From Aestuariibaculum sp. M13 (lineage in GTDB: Bacteria > Bacteroidota > Bacteroidia > Flavobacteriales > Flavobacteriaceae), in contig NZ_JANIAC010000001.1 in the NCBI RefSeq assembly GCF_024723255.1, positions 697,548 to 761,547 of the forward strand: DNA of 64,000 bases, in the 5' to 3' direction. Numbering within the stretch: position 1 is the first letter of the stretch; each line of letters starts with the position of its first letter. Position numbers and translations under genes: made by a program. Below are positions 53,414-62,801 of the stretch, piece by piece. The notes under the pieces are model-generated. The model was not told the DNA's origin. It saw nothing but the letters and a program-made list of their open reading frames with translations, and searched no databases.

Positions 53414-54282
53414 TATTTCTTTTTAATTGGTCGCATTAAACCTTCCTGAGTTACAGACGCTACAAGCTTGCCGCCTCGGGTAAAAATATTACCTCGTGCA
53501 AAACCACGAGCATTCGATGTGTTAGGAGACTCTATTGAATATAGCATCCAGTCGTCAAAATCGAAATCTCTAAAATACCACATTGAGTGATCTAAACTGG
53601 CCGTTTGAGTATTCCCATAATGTGCTTTACTGGCATGACGGTTCATGGCTGCTGCCAGAATATTATAGTCTGATATGTAGGTTAAAATTTGTTGCTTTGT
53701 GGCATGATCTAAGGATGTGGCATCCCCGTTTAGTTTAAACCAAACATGGGTAAAAGAGGGCAAATCTTCTTTATTAAACGGATTCACCACTTCCACCGGC
53801 TTAAACTCAATAGGACGCTCAACTTCAATAAAACTTTTAGTACGAGATGGAATGGCATCGCCAAACTGATCGAGCATATCAGTCCAGCTTAGTAATTCTT
53901 CCGGCTGTTTTATACCTTCGGGCATATCTATTTGATGATTATAGCCTTCTTCTTCCTTGTGAAAAGACGCCGATAAAATAAAAATGGTCGTGCCTTCCTG
54001 AGCGGCTGTAACCCGACGCACTGAAAAACTTCCGCCATCGCGAACAATACTAACGTTGTATTCAATAGGTTTTGTTAAATCGCCTGCTTCTAAGAAATAA
54101 GCATGCATAGAATGTAGAATTCTATCGTTTACACCTGTTCTGCTTGCGGCATTAATGGCTTGAGCCAAAACCTGACCTCCAAACACATGCGGACTTCCAA
54201 TCGTTACACTGTTACCAACAAAAGTAGTATCTCCTGTTTTTCCTAATTTTATAAGATCAATTAACTGATTAACCGTTGTCAT
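53413..54282 (-). CDS. tesB: Acyl-CoA thioesterase II
   Basis: TesB hydrolyses acyl-CoA to free fatty acid and CoA. The 289 residues show the double hot-dog fold, with VFGGQVLAQAINAA in the N-terminal half and ASLDHSMWYF, then a GFARGNIFTRGGKLVASVTQEG ending with the active-site Thr/Gln set. It is the first gene of a run of eight genes down to the pseudouridine-synthase-like protein; no promoter match was found above it. Confidence 0.9.
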   Translation of the reverse strand: MTTVNQLIDLIKLGKTGDTTFVGNSVTIGSPHVFGGQVLAQAINAASRTGVNDRILHSMHAYFLEAGDLTKPIEYNVSIVRDGGSFSVRRVTAAQEGTTIFILSASFHKEEEGYNHQIDMPEGIKQPEELLSWTDMLDQFGDAIPSRTKSFIEVERPIEFKPVEVVNPFNKEDLPSFTHVWFKLNGDATSLDHATKQQILTYISDYNILAAAMNRHASKAHYGNTQTASLDHSMWYFRDFDFDDWMLYSIESPNTSNARGFARGNIFTRGGKLVASVTQEGLMRPIKKK

Positions 54283-54351
54283 GCGCTCGTTTTTCTAATG
54301 AATCTATAAATCTAATAAATGAAAATAAGCCGACCATATTTTTTAAATACT

Positions 54352-54359
54352 TAATTTTG
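54352..54359 (+). promoter_or_regulatory. -7 element of the propeller-like lipoprotein gene
   Basis: TAATTTTG matches TAnnTTTG exactly and lies 16 bases before the ATG at 54376. No -33 element is apparent. Confidence 0.4.
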
Positions 54360-54375
54360 CCGAAAATCATTAATC

Positions 54376-55188
54376 ATGCCCTTAAGAATTCAATATATCC
54401 TTTTTTTCTCTTTCTTATTTATTGCTTGTAGCACCGGAAAACTAACTGTTGTAGCCGATATTCCTAACGAATTAAAAGAAGTTTCAGGAAACGAAATTAC
54501 CACCAATTCCGATTTAATCTGGGTGATTGAAGACGCTGGAAACCGCAACAATGTATATGGCTTAAACGACAAAGGTTACATTGTAAAAGACATCGACATT
54601 AAAAATGCCAATAACATGGATTGGGAAGATTTAACGACCGACAATGAAGGAAATCTGTATATTGGCGATATTGGAAACAACGATAAAAACCGAAAATGGT
54701 TGAGTATCTTAAAAATATCTAATCCGGAAATAATTGAAGACGAAACCACGGCTGAAGTGATAAAGTTTAAACTTCCTAAAGGCGAAAGTCCAAAAGACTT
54801 TGAAGCTATGTTTTTGTACAAAGATTTCTTCTATTTATTTAGTAAAGAACCGGGAAAAGCTATTCTAATAAAAGTGCCAAACATCATAGGAAAACATACC
54901 GCTGAAATTTTGACCGAATTTAACCTTAACGGAAAAAACAACCAAATCACATCGGCAGACATAAGTGATGATGGCAAAACCGTGGTTTTACTTAACCATG
55001 AAAAAGTCTGGACATTAACCAATTTCACAGACGATAATTTCTTTGGAGGAAAACTAACAAAACTACCTTTTGAACACGATTCTCAAAAAGAAGGCGTTTG
55101 TTTTGAAGACAACGATACTATTCTGATTACCGATGAAAGTAACGACGATTTAGGCAGTAACATTTATAGCTTTGAGCTGAATAAATAA
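54376..55188 (+). CDS. Propeller-like lipoprotein of unknown function
   Basis: This 270-residue protein has a lipobox (FIACS, Cys at about 18) and a repeated beta-propeller-like pattern (LIWVIEDAGNRNNVYGLN, MDWEDLTTDNEGNLYIGDIGNN, KDFEAMFLYKDFFYLFS). It resembles SdiA-regulated / esterase-like propellers common on Bacteroidetes surfaces. No catalytic motif is visible. It stands alone between two minus-strand units. Confidence 0.75.
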   Translation: MPLRIQYILFFSFLFIACSTGKLTVVADIPNELKEVSGNEITTNSDLIWVIEDAGNRNNVYGLNDKGYIVKDIDIKNANNMDWEDLTTDNEGNLYIGDIGNNDKNRKWLSILKISNPEIIEDETTAEVIKFKLPKGESPKDFEAMFLYKDFFYLFSKEPGKAILIKVPNIIGKHTAEILTEFNLNGKNNQITSADISDDGKTVVLLNHEKVWTLTNFTDDNFFGGKLTKLPFEHDSQKEGVCFEDNDTILITDESNDDLGSNIYSFELNK

Positions 55189-55237
55189 GAGTTCACTTCT
55201 CACCTCTGTTCGGACGAATACCTACTAATTTTATCTA

Positions 55238-58200
55238 TTAAAATTTCATCCCAAAACCGAAAGAAAAACGCATACCATCTTCTCCGTTAAACAGATTAAA
55301 TGTTGCCGAAACGGTTTCAGCAGCGGCTACCCAAAAACCACCACCGTAATCGTTATGCCATTTATCTGAATAATCACCACGCAACCAAACACGACCTACA
55401 TCGCCACCTGCAAATACGCCAATTTGCAACGGTACAAATCCGGTTTTAAACGAATTAAAGCTATATCGCAAATCGGCACTACCAATAAACGAATTACGAC
55501 CTGTAAAACGTTGCGTGCGGTAACCTCTAAATCCGTTTTCACCTCCAATGTTGGCTGCCTGATAAAAAATTAAGTCGTCACCAAAACGCAATTGTGTTCT
55601 GGCATCTGTCTTCAACACCCATTTTTTATTTACCGATAGTGCATTATAAAACCCTAAATTTGAATTGATATAACCATAGGTAAAGGTTGATTCCTTAAGT
55701 TCGGTTTTTCCGCCAACTTCAGCTAAAAACGTCATACCTCGCGAAGGGTTTAACTGTTTATCAAAACTGTTGTAACTGTAATTTACTTCCGCTCCTGCGA
55801 AAAAACGTCTTTCGTAAAAATCAAGATTGATGAGTGGCTCAAACTCCGAAATAAATCGGTTAGGTGTATCTTGAATTTCTATGCCTTCAAACATTAATTT
55901 TACTCCAAAAGCACTCCCGTAATTAGTAGTTTTTAACAACCCAATATCGAAACCATAAATTCCGGTTTTCACCCGGTTGTAATCTAAGCCCAATTCGTCA
56001 TCATTATTTTGGGTCTCATTGCCATAACCAAAGAAGTTATTGGTGAAATTTTCACTTGCAAACACACCTCCAACCGCTAAATTCCACTCTCCAAGAACAT
56101 TTGCAAATTGTCCGTTGTAACGAATATCATAACCTTCGGTAGCAAAGTAATACCCTGCTCTAAAACGGTGCTGTGTTGAAAATGGATTCCGCTTAAATCC
56201 TTTAGTAGTTTTTGTAAAGGACACACCTAATTTCATACCATCATCTGGATTATAACCAATACCGGGGGCTATAAAATTGGTTCTGGTAATGCCTTTTTCA
56301 AAATCGAAAAGATTCAGGTTATAAATATCTGTAAAATTTATACCGGCGCCATTATTTTCTTCAATGGTGTTTTTCTTGCTCTTATGGTCGTATATCTTAA
56401 TACGATTTCCGTTTTTTATGATATAGATATCGTTATTTTGTCCGCCAATTAACCGCGTAAAAATAGGATGCTTTCCTTCTCCCGAAACTTCAAATATATC
56501 TTTATCATCCAGACCGTAAATCCAAAGTTCTTTGGTTATATTTCTATCGAAAGTTCTATCGACAAGAACCTCTCCTTTTTTACCATTTTTAATACGAGAT
56601 ATGACCACTTTCGTTTTATAATCTTCAACGCGCTGTACTTCAATATAATCGTCTTTATCAGTTGCTGTTATAACGACTAATTCATTTAAATAGGCATAAT
56701 AGCGACTGGCAATATCTTTAAGATTTCCACGTCTTCCTTTTAATTTGGCTTTGATATCCTGAAGTTGTTCATTTTTCACTTCATCAGGCACATCTTCAAA
56801 AGCTTTTTCTATAACTTCATCAGTAATGTGTTTCTGAAGAAATTCAGCTTGCTGTAACCATAAATCTTCTTTTGCATTCTGAATTAAAACACGATCTAAG
56901 CGAATGCCGGCACTGTTTACCCATTTTATATCTTTCAGTTCGGCATCGTAAACTTGAAGCTGTTTAACCGGGTTACTTATTTTTTTCAAAAGTGTTAATA
57001 ATCCGCCATCAAAATTTGAAAATGCCTGATCGCGATCTCTAGGAATTGGTCTGTATAATTTATCGCCATTTTCCTGATTAAATTGTGCCCAACGCCATTG
57101 GTCCTGATGCCTATCCCAATCGCCTATAAGCATATCGAATAAACGTGCTCTTATGTAAGCTTCTTCATCAATTTTATATTTTTCGTCTTTTCTAATTTTA
57201 GCAATAATATCGTGGGAACTTTCAATATCATCGGCATAACCAAAACTCTCTTTATACGCCTGATTTTCTTCCGGACGTTCTTCAATTAAATACAACTCGT
57301 CACCGTATTCATCGTTAAAATCACCTAAATATTTTTGTTTTGGAATGTAATACAGTTCTGGTTCGGTATGATACACCTTTGCTGCTTTTGAAAGCTCCGG
57401 AATAATTGTAAATGTATAAGGATGAGCTGCAGTATAAAAGTCTAAAATAAGCTCTTCTACTTCGGTTTGCTTAAAATCGTTTTCAATATAAATATCTTTA
57501 AACAAGACGGCTTGTAGATATTGTGTCGCACTCTTTTTAAGAGCACGCATATTAAACTGACGACCGTCTTTGGTTTTTAAACGCAAGGACCGGGTTTGGT
57601 GTCCTCCGCCTTTTCTAACAATTTCCAATCCGCCGTAAAGGGTATCCAAAGTTGCTATGCGCGCCTTGATTTTTGTACTGTATAAATCGCGATAATGGTC
57701 TCCCCAGAAAGTTTTAAACGCTTCAGAACGATTGGTTTCTTCTTCGGTATAAACTGAAACATCAAGTGTTTGCGGAAAATGCTCTTCTAAATCGGACACA
57801 TCGAGTGGTTTGTAATTTGGATACACTTCCTTTTGATACAATAATTGGGCAGTCCCACCTTCTGATGAATAAAATTGCACATGACTACTTCCATCCTTAA
57901 AAACGGTATACACGGCAAAACCCAGTTTTCCGTAAGAGAACAATCCGTCATCGCCTAATGCAGCATAAGACTCTTTTGAACCCGCTCCGGAAATAATTTG
58001 TTTTATATGGTCATGCTCTATGTACTGTAACGTATGCTCATGCCCAGAAACAAATACAATGTTTCCGTTATTTATAGACATGGTTTCTATGCGCTGCATC
58101 AATTGGTTATACCGTTTGTTGTAGCGATCTTGAGGAGAGACTCCTCCCTGTGCTCGTAACTGTACTGCCAAAGACGCCAACCCCGGAAGTGGAATTGGCT

Positions 58201-58945
58201 TTTGAGTTGGAAACAAATGTTTTGCTGCTGTAAATTCACCACCGTGGGCTCCATTTGAGAACATAGGATGGTGCATGGCAATCACTATCGTTTTTCCCTG
58301 TCCCTTTTTGATTTCACCTTCTAACTCATCGAAAAAGAGCGCTTCAGTTTTTATTTCACAATCGTCGTTTATCGTTGGATTTTTATTCCAGTTTTCAAGA
58401 TACCATTGGGTATCTATAATAATTAATTGCACCTTATCGCTAACCTCAATACTTTCCAAAGGACAACCATTTTCTGGCAAGAACGTATTTTTACCTAAGG
58501 CCTTTTCTATATATTTTTCTTCCTCTTTTAATCCTACAAGTCGGTTGGCATACCAATCGTGATTTCCAGGAATAAAAATAGTTTTCCCTAGAAACCCTTC
58601 AACCGCCTGCATCTGAACATTCAAACTTTGTTCGGCTTCTGCTCTTCCCTTTTTATCCTTTTTAGGCATTCCGGCCGGGTAGATATTATCACCTAAAAAA
58701 AGCACATAATCATTCTCTGTTTTTTTCCCTTTTATAAAATTCTGAAAGGCTTTAACAGCTGACGAAGCTTCATTATTATAAACCAATCCACCATCTCCAA
58801 TCAAGTAAAACGTAGTTTCAACCTCTTTCTCAGGAAAAGCCAACTGCGTAGAATCATCACTTTTGTACTGTGCCTTTTTTGTAGCACAGGCTGTTAAAAT
58901 AGCGAAACTCACTAAAAATGAAATGGTTGAAACGTATAACTTCAT
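55238..58945 (-). CDS. Lipoprotein metallophosphoesterase / kinase-like / Omp85 barrel fusion
   Basis: This 1235-residue protein has a lipobox (LTAC, Cys20) and three parts. A calcineurin-type phosphoesterase covers about 44-330 (LIGDGG, FLGDNIYP, GNHDW, HHPMFSNGAHGG, SGHEH). Residues about 430-680 look kinase-like: an N-lobe MRALKK lysine, a hinge-like LYLIEERPEE, a catalytic-loop-like GDWDRHQD (Asp611, His613) and PRDRDQAF (Asp637/Asp639). From about 900 to the end is an Omp85/surface-antigen barrel with GGENGFRGYRTQRF and a C-terminal FSFGFGMKF. The first and last parts are clear; the middle is an inference. It would be outer-membrane anchored with the enzymes in the periplasm or at the surface. 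Confidence 0.8.
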   Translation of the reverse strand: MKLYVSTISFLVSFAILTACATKKAQYKSDDSTQLAFPEKEVETTFYLIGDGGLVYNNEASSAVKAFQNFIKGKKTENDYVLFLGDNIYPAGMPKKDKKGRAEAEQSLNVQMQAVEGFLGKTIFIPGNHDWYANRLVGLKEEEKYIEKALGKNTFLPENGCPLESIEVSDKVQLIIIDTQWYLENWNKNPTINDDCEIKTEALFFDELEGEIKKGQGKTIVIAMHHPMFSNGAHGGEFTAAKHLFPTQKPIPLPGLASLAVQLRAQGGVSPQDRYNKRYNQLMQRIETMSINNGNIVFVSGHEHTLQYIEHDHIKQIISGAGSKESYAALGDDGLFSYGKLGFAVYTVFKDGSSHVQFYSSEGGTAQLLYQKEVYPNYKPLDVSDLEEHFPQTLDVSVYTEEETNRSEAFKTFWGDHYRDLYSTKIKARIATLDTLYGGLEIVRKGGGHQTRSLRLKTKDGRQFNMRALKKSATQYLQAVLFKDIYIENDFKQTEVEELILDFYTAAHPYTFTIIPELSKAAKVYHTEPELYYIPKQKYLGDFNDEYGDELYLIEERPEENQAYKESFGYADDIESSHDIIAKIRKDEKYKIDEEAYIRARLFDMLIGDWDRHQDQWRWAQFNQENGDKLYRPIPRDRDQAFSNFDGGLLTLLKKISNPVKQLQVYDAELKDIKWVNSAGIRLDRVLIQNAKEDLWLQQAEFLQKHITDEVIEKAFEDVPDEVKNEQLQDIKAKLKGRRGNLKDIASRYYAYLNELVVITATDKDDYIEVQRVEDYKTKVVISRIKNGKKGEVLVDRTFDRNITKELWIYGLDDKDIFEVSGEGKHPIFTRLIGGQNNDIYIIKNGNRIKIYDHKSKKNTIEENNGAGINFTDIYNLNLFDFEKGITRTNFIAPGIGYNPDDGMKLGVSFTKTTKGFKRNPFSTQHRFRAGYYFATEGYDIRYNGQFANVLGEWNLAVGGVFASENFTNNFFGYGNETQNNDDELGLDYNRVKTGIYGFDIGLLKTTNYGSAFGVKLMFEGIEIQDTPNRFISEFEPLINLDFYERRFFAGAEVNYSYNSFDKQLNPSRGMTFLAEVGGKTELKESTFTYGYINSNLGFYNALSVNKKWVLKTDARTQLRFGDDLIFYQAANIGGENGFRGYRTQRFTGRNSFIGSADLRYSFNSFKTGFVPLQIGVFAGGDVGRVWLRGDYSDKWHNDYGGGFWVAAAETVSATFNLFNGEDGMRFSFGFGMKF

Positions 58946-59185
58946 TAAGGTTATTTTTAAACTATAAAGGTACTAATTTGTGATACTCTAGGTTATAAAA
59001 CCTGTAAAATCACATCTCTTTAAAGATAACTAAACTTCGCTTAATTAAGCTAAGAAGATTTTTTAATGGTAAAGCATTGATTTAAGAACACACCGAAAGC
59101 TTTATCCATCCTCGATTATCAAGTAAAATTACATCTCTTTTAGTTTTATTTAGTAATTTGTACCCGTGTAAATTCAAGAGTATTT

Positions 59186-60373
59186 ATGTCGCAATTAATA
59201 GAAACCACCGAATCGTTTGTTTTTAATTTGTTTAAATCGCAATTAGACCAGACCTTTTTATATCATAACCTTACACATACCGAGCGTGTTTTAAGAAGCC
59301 TAAGAGAAATCATATCAAATTCAGATATTAGTCAGGAAGACGCTGAAATGCTTCAGTTAGCTGCCCTACTTCATGATACAGGTTACATTAATTCCAGAGA
59401 AAATCACGAAGAAGAAAGTGTAAAAATTGCGACCGAATTTTTGAAAGAAAATCAGGTTAATCAGTCTACCATTGAAGCTATTAGTAATTGTATCTTGGCG
59501 ACCAAATTTGAAGGCAACCCAACAACCGAATTAGAAAAAATTATTCGAGATGCCGACTCATCACACTTTGGCAAACCTTATTTTGATGAAGCCAGTGAAT
59601 TTTTAAGGAAAGAACTTGAAATTCAAGGTATAAAAAACTATTCAACTTCAGAATGGTTGGATGAAAACATTAAAGTATTAACTAAAAAACACGAGTTTTA
59701 CACCGATTACGCTTTACAAAATTGGCAAAAACAAAAAGAAGAGAATTTAAGTAAGCTTATTAAGCAAAAGAAAAAATTAAAAGATCAATTAAACAAAGAA
59801 AAGCTTAAAGCCAGATACAAAGCGCAATACAAAAGTGAAAGCCCGGAGCGCGGTATTCAAACCTTTTATCGTGTTGCTTTAAGAAACCATATTAAATTGA
59901 GCGATATTGCCGATACTAAAGCCAACATTCTGCTTTCGGTAAATGCCATTATTATTTCGTTGGTGTTATCTAATCTGTTTTCAAAATTAGATAATCCGAG
60001 TAACGCTTATTTAATTATACCTACCGCCATATTTACAACTTCGAGTGTTATTTCTATGGTTTTATCTATTATCGCGACCCGACCAAATGTAACGCGTGGC
60101 CAATTTTCAAAAGAAGACGTTGCTAACAAAAATGTAAATTTAGCCTTCTTTGGAAACTTTCATAAAATGGAATTAAATGAATTTGAATGGGCAATTACTG
60201 AGCTTTTAAAAGACAAAGATTATCTATACTCTGCCCTAACTAAAGATTTATACTTCTTAGGAAAAGTCCTTGATCGAAAATACCGTATTTTACGTATTAC
60301 CTATTCTTGCTTTATGATAGGTATTATCGTGTCGGTATTAGCTTTCGCTATTTCGTTTAAACTAATGAATTAA
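59186..60373 (+). CDS. HD-domain protein with C-terminal PycTM-like effector domain
   Basis: The 395 residues start with an HD phosphohydrolase domain (about 10-180): His31 in THTERV, His63-Asp64 in LLHDTGY, Asp124 in RDADSSHFG. A Lys-rich coiled coil follows (about 185-215), then a C-terminal region with three membrane helices, starting DTKANILLSVNAIIISLV, as in PycTM effectors of Pycsar antiphage systems. There is no cyclase gene beside it. HD domain hydrolysis of a signalling nucleotide is inferred. The gene is convergent with the GAF protein. Confidence 0.78.
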   Translation: MSQLIETTESFVFNLFKSQLDQTFLYHNLTHTERVLRSLREIISNSDISQEDAEMLQLAALLHDTGYINSRENHEEESVKIATEFLKENQVNQSTIEAISNCILATKFEGNPTTELEKIIRDADSSHFGKPYFDEASEFLRKELEIQGIKNYSTSEWLDENIKVLTKKHEFYTDYALQNWQKQKEENLSKLIKQKKKLKDQLNKEKLKARYKAQYKSESPERGIQTFYRVALRNHIKLSDIADTKANILLSVNAIIISLVLSNLFSKLDNPSNAYLIIPTAIFTTSSVISMVLSIIATRPNVTRGQFSKEDVANKNVNLAFFGNFHKMELNEFEWAITELLKDKDYLYSALTKDLYFLGKVLDRKYRILRITYSCFMIGIIVSVLAFAISFKLMN

Positions 60374-60389
60374 AGTAATTGTTGTTTCG

Positions 60390-62771
60390 CTAGGCCTTGA
60401 TAGTTTTCATTAAATCGTCGTACGAATAAAATTCTTTGGCATTTTCCTCCTGTTGGTATAAGATTCCTACACGAATGGCTTTTACACCGGTAACGCCCTG
60501 TAGGTCTTCCAATTCAACAATTTCAACTTCATTATTTAATAACTTTTTATGCTGAAGGAATTTAATATATTCTAAATATTCTATTTCGTCTGCTTTTTGA
60601 GAGTAGATAATGGTTATTTTACCTTTTTCGGTAACACGTTTTCCCGTACCTTTAATAACGGCTTTATCTACACGCTTTTTAACTACCTCGTAACGTGCAT
60701 TGTAAGTCCCATCAACATCAAACTGTTTTTCGTCCATTCTAAAACTAATGGTTAACGGCTGATTAAACACCAAAATCATGGAAGCAACATCTAACTGCAC
60801 CGGATACTTATGACGGTTTTGGTAATAATCATTCTCCATTTCACACATCACCTGTAACTGCCATAACCTTAAATTATACAGATATATAGTATTAAAACTT
60901 TCTTCTTTGGTAATAGCTTCACCAATGTACATGTTATGCTCTACCCCATCGGTTTTAAAACGTTCGAAGTAATGCGGATACATTTGCTGAGCATCTTTCT
61001 GCTTTTCATCCAGAACAGAAGCCATATTTTTATTGATAAGCGCAATGGTTTTATCGAAATCCTTTCGGTAATGATACACCACGTTTAGATTCGGATCTAT
61101 CTTACTAAAATAATCTTCTATCGTTTCACGATACATCTCCCTTTTAGCCATAAAAAACTTAAACAACGGCTCTATTTCCTGTTTAAGGAAATTAGCTATC
61201 TGCTGTTCGCTATCTACTTTAAAATCTTCATTAAGCTGTTTTCTATAACTATCTATTTGAAATTTTAATTGTCCGTAAATGGGTAGTGTTTCTTCTGCAA
61301 GTACATCATGAATAATACTATTCACCAATGTTAACTGAAGTTCTAAATCACGTTTAGTCGCCAGATTTCTTACTTCTGAAGAGCCTTTAACATCTATTTG
61401 TCCGAATAACGGATACACATTTTGAAAGCTAATTTTACTAAACACAGCATTATTACCAACCTCTTGTTTATCCTTTAAAAACTGACGTGCTGCATTTTCA
61501 AATTTCCAGCTTACACTACTATGAATTGAAGTACATTCCTGCTGAATAACTGCCTCGATTAAATTTTCATATTCACGCTTAGAACGCTTTACAGCCGATA
61601 AAATAAAAGGCATCACATCTACCAGCTTATTCGCATTAACGCTATTTAGAATTTTAGGGGTTTTCGAAACGATCTCTAAAATACCTAACAATTCATTTTT
61701 ATCTGAAATAGGCGCAAAAATAGCACTCTTAATTCCCTGCTCCTTTAGTATTCTAAATTGGGCAACCTTCCCTTTAGACATCTCGTAATACTTGTCGACA
61801 TCTGAAATAGAATATGAGGTATTTTTATTAATTAATGCTTTATAAGAAGCCTCACACAATACCGTTTTACAAGGCGACTCTTCTATATCTTTTAATAAAA
61901 AACTTTCTATACCCTGCTCATGAACACAGTCGAAACTATCATCTGTTTTATTGTAAATCGAAAAACCAACCTGTAAATCCTTAATCCCTAAAAGCGACTG
62001 AAATATAGACTGAAATTCGCCCATATACTGTTTGCTTTCATGTTTACTTTCGGCTATTAAAGTAGATTTCATATTCGATATCGACTGATCATCGGTGACA
62101 TCGAACATGTTCGAAATTACAAAACCTTTAAACAGGTAACTCTTTGGTGGGAACTTCGTTTTCCAAAGTTCAATATCTTTAAAATTATCGATTAACTCAT
62201 TAAAGTCATCCTGAGTAATTTTAGGTGCATTTTCGGTAGGAATAATTTCTATGAAATCGGCATTATACGCAATTTTATAAAAACGCATAATCCCTTCAGC
62301 ATCCGGTATTTCGTATAAAATAGGACGCTTAAAATTTAAATTATACCCGTAACACGCATTTAAAATAACCGCACAAGACATGATATAAATATCATTCTCA
62401 GGCATGTTTTTCATTTTCAACTCAAAACCTTCACCTGCTTCTTCAATTATTTTTTTGAAACGATTTGACGCATTAAACACAACATCCTTAAAAGGCATTG
62501 ATGCTGTTTTAATTTCATTATTGCTTAACACTTCACTAAACGAATCCTGTAAAATAAGTTTAATTTCCTTTTTATAAGTTACAAAATAATCAGGATCGCT
62601 GAAACCATCTCTTAAAATAGGATGCGGTTCCTGTACCTCTAAAACTTTACGGGCTTTTGAAGCAATAAATTCGTCTTCGCTTGTTGCTAAGCGCTCATAA
62701 TGCTCAATAAGTTTATTGAAACTTATTCGCAAATCGAAAGGCGATGGTGTATTTTCGTTGATATCTATCAT
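60390..62771 (-). CDS. GAF-domain protein
   Basis: A 793-residue soluble protein with a GAF domain at about 250-395 (FSIYNKTDDSFDCVHEQGI, IKSAIFAPISDKNELLGILEIVS) flanked by long helical regions that I do not recognise. No kinase, cyclase, GGDEF or HTH domain is visible. GAF domains bind small ligands; the output is unclear. It shares direction with the upstream SelO gene, 30 bases away, so the two may be one unit. Confidence 0.75.
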   Translation of the reverse strand: MIDINENTPSPFDLRISFNKLIEHYERLATSEDEFIASKARKVLEVQEPHPILRDGFSDPDYFVTYKKEIKLILQDSFSEVLSNNEIKTASMPFKDVVFNASNRFKKIIEEAGEGFELKMKNMPENDIYIMSCAVILNACYGYNLNFKRPILYEIPDAEGIMRFYKIAYNADFIEIIPTENAPKITQDDFNELIDNFKDIELWKTKFPPKSYLFKGFVISNMFDVTDDQSISNMKSTLIAESKHESKQYMGEFQSIFQSLLGIKDLQVGFSIYNKTDDSFDCVHEQGIESFLLKDIEESPCKTVLCEASYKALINKNTSYSISDVDKYYEMSKGKVAQFRILKEQGIKSAIFAPISDKNELLGILEIVSKTPKILNSVNANKLVDVMPFILSAVKRSKREYENLIEAVIQQECTSIHSSVSWKFENAARQFLKDKQEVGNNAVFSKISFQNVYPLFGQIDVKGSSEVRNLATKRDLELQLTLVNSIIHDVLAEETLPIYGQLKFQIDSYRKQLNEDFKVDSEQQIANFLKQEIEPLFKFFMAKREMYRETIEDYFSKIDPNLNVVYHYRKDFDKTIALINKNMASVLDEKQKDAQQMYPHYFERFKTDGVEHNMYIGEAITKEESFNTIYLYNLRLWQLQVMCEMENDYYQNRHKYPVQLDVASMILVFNQPLTISFRMDEKQFDVDGTYNARYEVVKKRVDKAVIKGTGKRVTEKGKITIIYSQKADEIEYLEYIKFLQHKKLLNNEVEIVELEDLQGVTGVKAIRVGILYQQEENAKEFYSYDDLMKTIKA

Positions 62772-62801
62772 AGCTTTTACAGATGCAGCAAAGTTACAAA
62801 A

